Positions 46,586 through 58,330 of a stretch of 64,000 bases of DNA are shown piece after piece (within the stretch, counting starts at the first letter, position 1; the number at the start of each line of letters is the position of its first letter). Source of the DNA: Maratus speciosus. Taxonomy: Eukaryota > Arthropoda > Arachnida > Araneae > Salticidae. The stretch covers positions 470,694,806-470,758,805 of the forward strand of contig OZ010795.1 in the NCBI GenBank assembly GCA_963932465.1, given 5' to 3'. The position numbers and the translations under genes are program-made. The notes under the pieces were generated by a model. That model did no database searches. It worked only from the letters and a program-made list of their open reading frames with translations, and was not told the DNA's origin.

Positions 46586-49317
46586 GGAAAAGTTTGCTTT
46601 ACGCTTGGTAAAAAGCGCACTTATTAAGTAAATTTATGAAAAAAACATTACTTTTTTCTCTTTCTTTTTTAAGATGGGGGGGGGGGGTTGATTAAACATT
46701 ATTTAAACCATGTTTTTGGAATTTCTACACTGATTTCTGAATGCATAATCACAAATCAATTAATAAGAAATTATTAACTATTAAGGGCGTATTTTAAAAA
46801 TTATATTTTAGAATTCATTTTTCTATTTACAATCTTTTTTCTACTTTTTATTCTTTAAAATATATCATTGCGATTTGGCATATTTTTGTGAGCATTTATT
46901 GACGCATCATTAATTTCATTGTTTTTCGAACTCCCATACGATTGTAGGAGTTGCAGATGTTTGGTGATTTACCACCTGTCGCGGGCGAATTGAAAAAGGC
47001 TTTAAAATCAATTTATTATTTTATAATAACGTTATAAAAATTTTTAAATGCTATATTGTCATCAAAAACACATTTTTTCGTGCAAACTTGTAAAATTGTA
47101 TCATATCAGGATCTGGGATGAAAATAGATTGCAATATTCCATCATTACAATGAACAAACAGGTTACATAAAAATAGTTACATAAATAGTTACAAAAAATG
47201 TTACATAAAAATAGAAACTATTAATGAAATTTATGCCTGTTACAAAACTATTTTATTTTCTTACTGTAATAAAGAAAACTAATTTGCAGTTAAATCTCTA
47301 TTTAACGACCTTTAAAATCGTGTGAAAGCTTTCTGTGCATAAGATATTCATGATGAACCATTTTTCATTTAATTAACGATGTAAAATATTTTTAGTGATT
47401 TCTTGAAATGTAATTTAATTTTAGTTAATAAAAGTTACATTCAGGCTTAAAATACCCAAAAGTACGAATGCTTTGATTTAAAATATCAGATCTTTATTTT
47501 ATAAGCAAATTAGTTTGTATAAATCCCAAACTAAATAAATATTTTTTTTTTCTTTTTTTTAGAAACCTTTGAATTAAACAATTCTCACAAATATGGACAA
47601 ACGCCTTCGCTTAGTTATTTCAGAAATGGGTTTTGTTCAAATTCTTGGAATAACACTTTTTTTTTTCTCCTTTCAAAAACTTTCTTTCACGGGTATTATG
47701 TACTTGCAGCAAGCATGCACGCACATTTTCAGCTGACAAAAGTGATTGGGGGCGGATCCGCTCTATTCAGAGTCAACTGGTAATCCAGTTATAATATTCT
47801 CCCTGACCCTTAGCTATGGATTATCTCAGAGAAAAGCTACTTAAAGAGATATGAGAAGTCTGTTGGGCATATGCATGCTAAAAGAATGGAGTTAGTTCCA
47901 TGGCTAAAAGAGAAAAGAAGTTCCGTCAAAATTAATGTTTCATAGATACCCGAAACTAAAAATTTGCTAAATAGGAAATATATTTCTTAAATAGAAGTTT
48001 TAACTCTCTATATATATAACGCAAAATACCTCTCAGTTTAAAATTCTGCAGAAATATTTGTTATTTAGGAAGAACAGGTGAATATTTATCTATATTTTCT
48101 GAATCTAATAATGTTATTTATATTTCTGAAGTTCTTTAAATGGAGACTTCACTTTTATTATTGAGGGGAAAAATAACATTATGTATGGTAATTTAAAAAA
48201 GATAATAGAAAAATGATTAATTAATATGTCAAACTTATATTTAAAAAATAAATTAAAGATAAAATAAAACAAAATATCGTTAAACCTCTAGAACTGACAC
48301 TTCTATTTATTTAACTTTTTCTCATTCCCAACACCTGTATAAAGTATACCAGATGAGCTTAGCTTAGCAGTACTTCCCAGGCCTGGGATAATAATCTGAA
48401 TTAAACCTTAATTTTGCATGAATTTATATCTTTTAACCGATTTTGTAAGAATGTATTTTTTATAACATAAAACCTTTGCAAAAAAACCTCGTATCGGCGG
48501 GGGGGGGGGGGGGGTGCGGCTCAATATTTATATATTTTTAAATGAAATGTGCCATTTTAACGTGAATTGTATTCACTTTAAGTTGGTGTTATATGCTGAA
48601 ATAAAAATGCCCCTTTCTCATCGCGACAGTTTTGTCTATTTTTTGTTTATATGCGGCGTTTTATAAGTATGTTAGCTAATTTTCAAAATATGAAAAATCT
48701 TAGCCTCAGGTGCAGCAGGACTCGATTTAGACTATTTTCACAAAAAAATTTTAGACGGCTGCTTACAAACAAACACACGGTAAGGACATATTATTTTCTT
48801 TGTATAGATATCTTTACCTCTAAATACCGGGAAAATATATGGTCCAGAACTGTCTTTCATTTAGAGGTTTTAGTGTATTGATTTAGAAACTTAATATTTG
48901 GTTAATTTAAACAAATTAAATTAATTCCTTAATTAATAAAAAATTAATAATAATAAAAAAGAAAAATGTGTCATGTTATTTATTGAAAATTAATAAAATA
49001 ACGATAAATGGACAAAATGTGCTTTAAAAGACATATAGTAATTATTATTTAAAATATGAATTAACTGAAATATTGAATTAAACATTTTAATTTAACTAAA
49101 ATGATTAAAAACTATTGCAATAATTAAAAATAATTACAATTTATTGACAATTATCTAATTTGTTAAAAAATAATAAATCGAATAATTAACAATATGAAAC
49201 AAACTGATTAAAAATCGATCCCGATTAAATTGAATTCACTTTATATTAATAAAAAGCAATTGAGTATTGTACTCCAGAATCACTCATGAGATGGCGCCAG
49301 CACTGAGACTTCCTAAA

Positions 49318-49433
49318 TACTTCCCCAGGAATGATTTCCCAGGTACTTCCCCAAGAACGACTGCCTAGGTACCTCCCTAGGCATGGCTTCCCAGGTACTT
49401 CCCCAGGAATAGCTTCCCAGGTATCTCCCCAGG
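49318..49433 (+). repeat. 26-bp subterminal tandem repeat
   Basis: Four units plus a part unit of TACTTCCCCAGGAATG then RYTTCCCAGG, exactly 26 bp apart (starts 49318, 49344, 49370, 49396, 49422). Similar unordered words lie at the left end (45531-45720). Confidence 0.9.
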
Positions 49434-50709
49434 ACTGACGTCCTTGGACGTTACTCCATAGGACGTCACTGGGAGCTCACTCCTGAGGAGATCTTAAACG
49501 TCTGTTCCTCAGGACATCCCCATTTTGTCATTTTAGTATCAGGAGGAATTCGGGATGACTTGGAGATCCTGGGGAAGTTTTCGGGAGCTTTCGTGCTATA
49601 TGGGTATGTCGCCATTGTACCATCGAAAATTGTATGAAGTTATGCATAGAAATGAACCAAAATTTTGTTTTAAGTTTCTGGCTATGGCAAGCAGGTCCTC
49701 CATTAATTTGGAAAAAAAAATCCACCGGTAGGGGGCGCTGTAATAGCGATTTTTGTGGCATTTTGAATATTGTACCGTCGAAAAGTGTATGAAGTTATGC
49801 ATAGAATTGAACCAAAAAATCTTTTTGAGTTTGTGGCTATGGCAAGCAGGTCCTCCATCAATTTGGAAAAAAACCGCCGGTAGGGGGCGCTGTAATAGCG
49901 ATTTTTATGCGATTTTTGTGGCATTTTGAATCTTGTACCATCGAAAAGTGCATGAAGTTATACGTAGAATTGAACAAAATTTTTTGTGTATGTTTTTGGC
50001 CATGTCAAGAAGGTCCTCATTTAATTTGGAAAAATTCCGCCGGTAGGGGGCGCTGTAATAGCGACTTTTGTGCATTTTGAATATTGTACCATCGAAAAGT
50101 GTATGAAGTTATGCATAGAATTGAACCAAATTGTTTGTGTATGTTTTTAGTCATGGCAAGAAGGTCCTCCCTGAATTTGGAAAAATTCCGCCCGTAGGGA
50201 ACGCTGTAATAACGATTTTTGTGCATTTTGAATATTGTACCATCGAAAAGTGTATGAAGTTAGGCATAGAATTGAACCAAATTTTTTGTGTATGTTTTTG
50301 GTCATGGCAAGAAAGTCCTCCCTGAATTTGGAAAAATTCCGCCTGAAGGGGGCGCTGTAATAGCGATTTTGGGGGCATTTTCAATATTGTGCCATCGAAA
50401 AGTGTATGAAGTTATGCACAGAATTGAATAAAATTTTTTGTGTATGCTTTTGACCATGGCAAGAAGGTTCTCCTTGAATATTAAAATTCCACTGGAAGGA
50501 AACGCTGTAATAGCGGTTTTTGTGCAATTTTCAATATTGTACCATCGAAAAGTGTATGAAGTTATGCAGAATTATAATAAAAATACTAATAAAACTAATA
50601 AAAATGAATTATTGGTATTTGTAACAACATTTTGAAACATTAAGATACATGAGATTGAAGAAAGTTTTGAGATTGGCACATCCAACTAGTTGTCATTTAT
50701 GCATTTATT

Positions 50710-51156
50710 ACTTTCTTTTATCTTCAATAGAAGAAAGTATTGTAATCGAATTTTTTTTCGACTTCCGGTTTTCGACGGATTTACACGATTTAGGGGTCAG
50801 CGATCCTAACAAGCATGTTTATAGAAAATGTCGGTGTGTCCGTATGTCCGTGTGTTTGTATGTCGCCATTGTACCATCGAAAATTGTATGAAGTTATGCA
50901 TAGAATTGAACATAATTTTTATTTTAAGTTTGTGGCTATACCAAGCAAGTCCTCCATTAATTTGGAAAAAATCCGCCAGCAGGGGTGTAATAGCGATTTT
51001 TGAGGCATTTTGAATATTGTACCATCGGAAAGAGTATGAAGTTATGCATAGAATTGAACCAATGTTTTTTTTTGAGTGTGTGGCTATAGCAAGCAAGTCC
51101 TCCATTAATTTGGAAAAAATCCGCCGGTAGGGGGCGCTGTAATAGCGATTTTCGTA

Positions 51157-51199
<43 letters not shown>

Positions 51200-52194
51200 T
51201 CATAATGAATATTGTACCATCGAAAAGAGTATAAAGTTATGCATGGAATTGAACCAAATTTTTTGTGTATGTTTTTGACCATGGCAAGAAGGTCCTCCCT
51301 GAATTTGGAAAAAATTCGCCGGTAGCGGGCACTCTAAAGGCGATTTTTCTACGATTTTTGCAACTAAATGATTATTTTAAACATTATGATTACTACACAA
51401 TGTGTCATTCTGCAATGTGACCTGTAGTGTGATTTTGAGGTTAAAACTGATTTAGAAAAGTGTTGTAAATAATGTTAATAACTTAGTAATTATTGTAATT
51501 GCAGTAAATCGCATCATATTGTGTCATATCTTAAACATTGTACTGAAACATGCATATAACCTGGTAACTACTGTAATTGCATCATATCTTAAGTGTTATT
51601 AATTTTAGTAATTATTATCGGAAAATACTTAGTTTATATTCAAACAATGTACTAACTAACGTTCTCTGGGTTGCGGTGCCGCAAAGGTGGTTGGAACATC
51701 TCGCCCTGGGCTAGGGACTTGACCCAACCATCAGCCACAAGCAGGTTCCCAGGGTGGGCGATTAGATTAGATTAGTACTGAACCAATTTTTTTGTGTATG
51801 TTTGTAGCCATGACAAGAAGGTTCTCCCTGAATTTGGAAAAATTCCGCCGGTAGGGGCGCGGTAATAATGATTTTTGTGCAATTTTGTGCATTTTGAATA
51901 TTGTACCATCGAAAACTGTATGAAGTTATGCATAGAATTGAACAAAATTTTTGGCCATGGCAAAAAGTCCTCCCTGAGTTTGAAAAATTCCGCCGGAAGG
52001 GGGCACTGTAATACCGATTTTTGTGCAATTTTCAATATTGTACCATCGAAAAGTGTATGAAGTTGTGCATAATTCTAAAAAAAAAAATACTAATAAAACT
52101 AATAAAAATGAATTATTTGTATTTGTAACAACATTTTGAAATATTAAGATACATGAGATAGAAGAAAGTTTTGGGATTGGCTCATCCAACTAGT
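50710..52194. mobile_element. HINE/DINE-like element copy 2
   Basis: It starts with an exact-looking hairpin, ACTTTCTTTTAT-CTTCA-ATAGAAGAAAGT (50710-50738), then the same leader as copy 1, 150-bp units near 50984, 51130, 51322, 51855 and 52003, and the end CATCCAACTAGT. Only about 20 bp of array beta (50691-50709) separates it from copy 1, so two insertions hit neighbouring sites. A poly-T tract (51159-51198) and a 0.4-kb insert (51361-51775) interrupt it. Confidence 0.65.
51361..51775 (+). mobile_element. Insert with (GATTA)n tail, possible retroelement end
   Basis: It interrupts a 150-bp unit. The right part is GC-richer (GGGTTGCGGTGCCGCAAAGG, TCGCCCTGGGCTAGGGAC, CAGGTTCCCAGGGTGGGCG) and ends GATTAGATTAGATTAG. 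A short tandem 3' tail suggests a truncated LINE or SINE; no family recognised. Confidence 0.45.
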
Positions 52195-52921
52195 TTTAAT
52201 TGTGGTATCAATAAAAAAGAGAATATATAATTTTATCTAAAACTAAAAAACAAAAAACCATCTGTTATATTTCTTATTATTCTAGAAGTCATTTCCTTTA
52301 ATGGTTAAATATATGGTGAAGAGGTTTTAACTCCGCTTAAATTAAAAGAAGGATTACATTGTTTTAGAAATCGCATTTTAAATGCCACAGTCGTTCTTTA
52401 ATTTCCATATATTCAACTAATATAAATTTTCCGTTAGCTTCCTTAGATGGGTGAGTATTCTAACAGTCTATTCTTAATCCAATTAGCATTCTGTTCAATT
52501 CCCTTTATTGGATTTTACGTAAATGCTATTATCTAAATAATATTTACGGGTTTATTTATATTTATGTCCATTTTTCAAAATTTTTTAATTGAGGAATGTA
52601 TAAAAGTAGAGAGAGATATGAATTTTCCTATTATATGTCCTTTGTAAGTCAGTATTTCCCAAAATGCCTAAATGTATAGTGTGAAGTTGAGACCGAGGAA
52701 GAACCATTGTTTTAGAAATTGCACTTTAAATGTGTCAGTCGAGTTTCTCTACAATCAATTAATTAAAAATTTCCATCATGTTTTATGGGTGAGTGAGTGT
52801 CCTAATGATTCTATTCGTTATCAAAATAGCATTATGTTTCGCTCAGTTTCTCGAGTCTATGTAAATTCTGTTGTGCGAATATTTTTCCGCTTGTTCAATT
52901 ATATTTATTGCCTTTTATGCA

Positions 52922-54719
52922 TAAGGTGTCAACGATTTTAATTAGTTGATTTAAATCAGCAATTAAATCATGATTTTAATCAACTGATTTTTAAAAAAAT
53001 CATTGATTAAAATAATAAATTTTCAAAATGTTTAAAATTACTTTAAAAAGTATTAAAATCTAAGATGAACATAATTGGGAAAGTTTTTATTGGTATTTTG
53101 ACTTATGGACACACACAAAAAAAGCTTTAAATAATTGTTTCTAAGTTTAATTCTTGACTATTCCTACTACATACAGTAAGTTTGTAAAAAGCGTAGTTTT
53201 TATTTAACATAACATAAAAAGCATTTCATTTAAAAATGATATTTAAATCTAATATAACTTGCAATGTCATAATTTCCTTTTAGTAATAAAATTATTCATT
53301 CTTTTATAAATAAGCACAACAAGTATAATAAATTTCTGCAAGTAAAAGAATAAAATAGCCATAATCTTATTTCCCCATTCTACTTTTGCAATAATAAATT
53401 TATAGCAAATACTGGAGCTAAAGAAGAATAAAAGAATGACATCGGCTGAGCCGCTATTGCAAAAGAATGTATAAGAGGAAAATAACCAATTGGTATAAAA
53501 TGTTAAGCACGGGCACATCTTCAATAAAGGTTTAATTACATATATATTTTTTTGAATTCATATACACTAAATAAAAATTGTTAGGGATGTAAAAAAGGCG
53601 GAAAAACTCGTTATATTTACTCTGTATGTGTGTGTGAATGGGTTAAAACATTTTCATATTTTTGGGGGGTTAGCATATGCATACATGTGTGTAAGTTTAG
53701 ATTTAGGCGATTGACAGTACAAATGCAAAATGAGCTGTAAATGATATTTGTTAGTTTTGTTATTTGTGCTACTAACTAATGAAATAACTTATTTGCAGTT
53801 TTTATTAACTCTGTAATTACTGTTTTCTCTACGTCATTTTTTTTAGGCGCCCTTTTTGAAATTGGCAAAATGCACCCGCCTTAAAGAAATTCACCTGTAG
53901 TTGTAGACTGAGATTTCTTGTAAAAATCTTCCAAATTCCATAGTATTTCTAAATCTATGTACCCAAGACCTTGAAAAAATGATAGAACTTTATTTCTTTA
54001 GAAAAAAAAATTAAATCATGTTGTTATTTAATTGTATTTTTCAATTTGTAACTCATAAAATTATTAAAATAAATGACACTTTATTTCTCATACTAAGAAA
54101 CTATATAGTTTTTTTCCTTATATAATTACTAAACACATTACTAATGTATTTCCTCGTGAAATAGCACCCTTTTTTTGAACTAGCATTCTGCCCCTTTCCC
54201 TTTCTAGAATGAATATTAAATTATTAATTATCATTTTAGTAATTAAAGCATAAAAATGTGTATTATGTTCCTAATTACAGAGTTAATTGTTTAATAATTA
54301 TTAATTTTAAGTAGTGTTAAACAATTTAATATTAAATGCAGTTATAATAATTTTAATAAATGGCAATATCACTAGTATTTAATATAGTTTTACATAATTA
54401 TTACAAAATATTAATGTATATAACGTTATTGACTTATTGTATGCTACTAACTAATGGAACTACTAATTTTTATAATTTATGTAATGAGTAACTAATAATT
54501 ATAATTTTATTAAGTAAAGTGCAAAAACACAGATTATGTTTGCGATTAGAAGTTTAATTGTTTTAGAAACCTAAAACTCTTGGTAGCTATTCAGTATCTG
54601 AACGCTGGGAAAAAAAATCATAAAAATCCGATTTAAATAAAAAAAATTTTGATTAAAAAAAAAAAAATCTGATTTAAATTTAAAAAAAATCCGATTTTTT
54701 TTATTTTTTTTACACACTA
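52922..54719. mobile_element. 1.8-kb hAT-like element with 8-bp TSD
   Basis: TTTATGCA stands on both sides (52914-52921 and 54720-54727), and array beta continues across it. Ends TAAGGTGTCAACG and CACACTA (inverse TAGTGTG) with inner GATTTAAATCAG / CTGATTTAAAT words. Rich in ATCGATT/AAATC-type words, as in many hAT-like non-autonomous elements. No transposase frame. Confidence 0.7.
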
Positions 54720-55030
54720 TTTATGCATTTATTTTGATTGTGGAATCAGTAAAAATAGAGGTAGATATTAATATATATTATAATAAAGAGTAGATTTCCG
54801 TCAGATTTTTTTCGATTGGCGAGTGTTCTAGTTATAACATTATATTCTTAATCAAACTAGCATTCTATTCAATTATTTTTCTTGTATTTTTCATAAATGC
54901 TATTATCCGAATATTTTTTCAGGTTTAATTACATTTATTTCCATTTTTGAAAAATTTTTAATTGCGAAATGTATTAAAGTAGACAGATACGTGAATTTTC
55001 CTATTACATATATGCCATCTGTATTATTTT

Positions 55031-56344
55031 CTATCTCCATATATAAAAGGCAATGCTCCGACCACTGACTCATCATCTCCCAGCCCAAACTACTAGGGAA
55101 GGATTTTTGAAAATTTCCCCCCCTCCTAATGGGTCCTAAATGGGGTTAAAAGGGGGGTAGAAAATTTTATAGTATGTATCCATATCTCAGCAGCCGTTTT
55201 AGGCAGGAGCGCGAAAATCCAGAAAAAAAATCTACTAAAAAATAATTAAACACGTGTTTTAGCGATTTTAGAAATTTCCCCCTGAGGGTGTTAAAGGAGG
55301 GAGTCGAAACTTTTAGAACACTTGGCCATAACTCAGCAGCTGTTTTAGGTAGAAGCGTGAAATTCCAGAAAATAAATTTACTAAAAAAACAATTGAACAC
55401 ATGTTGCAGCGATTTTAGAAATTCCTCCTCCCCCTAAGGGAGTTAAAGGGGGGGGGGGTCGAAAGTTCTAGAATATGCAATGTCCCGCGTCCTGCGCACC
55501 GACTCATCTTCGCCCTGCCCAAACTACTGAACCTAGAAGCATGAAAATTGGGGAAAATATAATCCAAGGAAGGATTTTTGAAAATGGGGGATAGAAAATT
55601 TTAGAGCATGTTGCCATATCGCAGCAGCCGTTTTAGGCAGAAGCATGAAATTCCAGAAAATAAATCTACCAAAAAAATAATTGAACACATGTTTCAGCGA
55701 TTTTAGAAATCCTCTCCTCTAAGGGGCTTAAAGAGGATTCGAAAATTTTAGAATATTTGGCCATATCTCGGCAGTTTTCAAACGTTTTCAGAAACCCTCA
55801 TGTGATATATCATCGGATAATCCTTGGACAACTGTTTCATATTATGAATCTTTCTTTCCCCCTTCTTCTCCCCCCCCCAGAGATTCAATTTTCTAACTCA
55901 GCTCCTAATTAAGCTACTGCGAGATTCGACCTCATTTGAAGGCTTGGCAGAAGGTGAAACTCCTCACAGATTTTCGATAGGTGGGGTCTATTTTGACCCC
56001 AGACAGTTAGGCGGAAATGGATTTTTTCATGTGACATATCGTTTGAAAGCTCTTGGCTTGTAGATTACTAAGCAGCCGCTCCCCACCCCCTCTTAACTCA
56101 TTTTTCATCAGTAGAGGGCCTTTAAATTTTAATTTTTTCACTACTACCCCAAACAATTTTCCTAAAATTATGAAAAAAATTTACATAACAAATCTCAACA
56201 ATTAGCAGCTTCACCCCTATTTTCACACGGTGAGCGGGTATTTATTTCAGACAAAATCGAGTTAAATATATAAAATCATACACATTTAAGGTTCATTTAA
56301 GAATATTATCACGGGCCCTGGAAACGCCGGGCGGGTCAGCTAGT
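55031..56344 (-). mobile_element. Helentron-like element copy 3 with tandem blocks
   Basis: Read on the minus strand it starts ACTAGCTGACCCGCCCGGCG then TTTCCAGGGCCCGTG and ends CTTTTATATATGGAGATAG. Three blocks with GCAGCCGTTTTAGGCAG, CGTGAAATTCCAGAAAATAA and CAGCGATTTTAGAAAT lie at about 55190, 55340 and 55625. Array beta resumes exactly at TATTCTGTAAAAGTCAC. The phrase ACGCCGGGCGGGTCAGCTAG is common at ends of such elements in arthropods (from memory). Confidence 0.65.
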
Positions 56345-57139
56345 TATTCTGTAAAAGTCACTATTTTCCAAAATGACTAAATGCATAGTGCAGAGGAATT
56401 GCTCAGTTGAGACCGCAGGGAGAATTGTTGTATTAGAAATTGCCTTTTAAATGTGACAGTCGAATTTCTATACAATCAATTAATTTAAATTTTCCGTCAG
56501 ATTTTACGTGTGAGTGAGTGTTCTAATTATTCTATTCATTATCAAAATAGTATTCTGTTTTGCTCAGTTTCTCGAGTCTTTGTAAATTCTGTTGTGTGAC
56601 TATTTTCCTGGTTGTTTAATTATATTTATTGCCATTTACACATTTACTTTGAGTGTGGAATTAGTAAAAACAGAGCGATATATTAATATACCTATAATAT
56701 TTTTCTATTGTATTTCGAATTATTCTAGAAAAATGTCATTTTCTTAAATGGCTAAATATATGGTGAAGAGTTTTTACCTCCGATTAAGGTAAATGAAGAA
56801 TTATATTGTTCTAGAAACCGCATTTTACATGTTACAGTCGTTCTCTTTTTATTTTCGTGGATTTAATTAATTTTAATTTTCTGTTAGATTTTTTTAGGCT
56901 GGTGAGTGTTCTAACATTCTATTCTTAATCAGACTAGAATTCTGTTATGTTCATTTTCTTGTGAATTACGTAAATGCTATTATTTCAATATTTTTTATAG
57001 GTTTAATTGCATATATTGCCATTTTTTTTATTTTTATTATTATTATTATTGCTGAATAAGTAAAAGCAATGAAATAACAAAGACATAACATGAAATAACA
57101 AGAATAGCATGAAAAGCAAGCAATTTCCTGTCATAGTCC

Positions 57140-57568
57140 TTAAGGCTGTTCTCAAATCCAAAGGGGTAACATTATTACACAAGTTTTAATTCACTTTTGT
57201 TCGGTAACGCATGAAATTGCCAAGTGTTGTTATTCAGAAACTATGTGATCAAAAGATGCTTTCCAATTTTTTGGTAAGCGAAAAATTTCTTTCAGAAACT
57301 ACTGTTAAAGTTGGCGTTTTGAACCGAATTTCCGGACGAAAGGAGAAATACCAGTCAGCGAAAGAACAAAAATCGGTTGTCATGTGACCCAAAATCGCTC
57401 ATAACTCGATAAATAATTTATTTATCCAAAAATGGAAAATATCTTTCGATTCCAATTCGATTCCATAGTCAGCCCTGCTAATTTTGCGTCTTTACGTTTA
57501 AAAATGAGTCAGTGAGTGTGTCAGAAATTTTGGGGCTTGTTGAGTAGCTGACTTGAGAACTGCCTTAA
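57140..57568. mobile_element. MITE M1 copy 3
   Basis: Ends TTAAGGCTGTTCTCAA and TTGAGAACTGCCTTAA. Interior GTTTTGAACCGAATTTCCGG, GTCATGTGACCCAAAATCGC, CATAACTCGATAAATAA. Same orientation as copy 1. Confidence 0.85.
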
Positions 57569-57584
57569 GAGGCTATTTCAGTCA

Positions 57585-57990
57585 CATGAAAAGACCCGCT
57601 CTTTAATGCTAATCCTATGGAAGAAATTTTTAAAGATATCTCGTTTGTATTTCAGTATTTTTAAACAATTCTTTTTGCATTGGATTGCTGTGATCGATCT
57701 ATACAAAGGCCGTTTTTTACTTTTTCGATTTTCTTTACAGATATTTTTAATTGGGACACTCATTTTCGAAACCGGTTTCGAAAGTGAAAGCATCCTCTTG
57801 AAAAAAATCTGCAAACAAAATCGAAAAAGTAAAAAAGGGCAGATGTAGAGATCAATCTCAGCTATCTCATGAAAGAAAAAAAAAAAAAATAAAATAAAAA
57901 ATAAAAATATTTAAATGAAAACGAGATATCTTAAACAACTTCTTCCATACGATTAGCATCGAGACTTTCCAGGAGATTGAAGTAGCCCTT
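57585..57990. mobile_element. Family P copy G
   Basis: Left arm GCTAATCCTATGGAAGAAAT, GATATCTCGTTTGTATTTCA, GCATTGGATTGCTGTGATCG, TACTTTTTCGATTTTCTTTA; right arm AAAATCGAAAAAGTAAAAAA, GATCAATCTCAGCTATCTCA, AAACGAGATATCTTAAACAA, CATACGATTAGCATC. The two overlapping 78-80 codon frames on opposite strands come from the palindrome. Confidence 0.75.
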
Positions 57991-58330
57991 TAATATTATT
58001 TTTTGTTATTCTGTAAGCGCCTTAATATTTCCTCAAATGGCAAAATGCATGATGTAGAAGTGTCTTTTTTTTTTCTGTTTCTGTTTAGACAGCAAGTAGA
58101 ATTGATGTAGAAACTGCATTTTAAATATCATAATTTTTCATTAGATTTTGTTAGTTGGCGAGTGTTATAATTATTCTGTTCGTAATCAAAATAGCATTTT
58201 AATTTCTTGAATCTTCATTAAATGTTTTTGTCTTTTTTTTTTTTTTTTTTTTTTTTTGTCGCTAGTTTAGTTACATTTATTGCTTTTAATAGATTTAATT
58301 TTTTATTTTGATTGTAGCATCAGTAAAAGC

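Larger units (their letters stand above)
45518..49604. mobile_element. 4,087-bp TIR element, TA target duplication, no transposase
   Basis: Perfect 12-bp TIRs CCCATATAGCAC / GTGCTATATGGG. Flanked by TA at 45516-45517 and 49605-49606. The sister HINE copy reads GTGTTTGTATGTCGCCATTG at 50852 with no insert, so the empty site is seen directly. The ends are GC-rich and full of CCAGG/CCTGG words, including exact 26-bp tandem units at 49318-49433, while the 3.4-kb core is very AT-rich with poly-T (46550-46582) and G-run tracts. No open frame of note. The superfamily is not recognised. Confidence 0.88.
45367..50690. mobile_element. HINE/DINE-like element copy 1, with nested insertion
   Basis: It begins ACTTTCTTCTATC and ends with GAGATTGAAGAAAGTTTTGA and CATCCAACTAGT, giving a subterminal inverted repeat (ACTTTCTTCTATC / GATAGAAGAAAGT in copy 2). 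After a leader (ACTTCCGGTTTTCGACGGAT, TCTGTCTGTCCGTG) come about six 150-bp units (49605-50560) with GGGGGCGCTGTAATAGCGAT and TTGTACCATCGAAAAGTGTA. Subterminal inverted repeats, a central 150-bp tandem block and a terminal hairpin are like Drosophila DINE-1/Helentron-derived elements; assignment is inference. A 4,087-bp element is nested at 45518-49604. Confidence 0.65.
43370..58330 (+). repeat. Degenerate tandem array beta, unit about 365-375 bp
   Basis: A unit beginning (T)TTCC(T/A)AAATG(G/A)CTAAATGTATAGTG, with TTGTTTTAGAAATTGCA, TTTAAATTTTCCGTTAGATT, GTGAGTGTTCTAATTATTCT and ATCAAAATAGCATTCT, recurs at about 43386, 44230, 52291, 52655, 56365, 56740 and 58030, with a part unit at 54721-55030. 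Where uninterrupted the spacing is 364 bp (52291 to 52655) and 375 bp (56365 to 56740). All other sequence between units is accounted for by the insertions listed below. Confidence 0.8.

Noticed and set aside
50806..51282. 158-codon minus-strand open frame, the longest in the window
   Set aside because: It runs through 150-bp tandem units and a poly-T tract that gives a lysine run. Similar frames appear in every unit, in several phases.
57578..57848. Two overlapping 78-80 codon frames on opposite strands
   Set aside because: They are mirror images produced by the family P palindrome.
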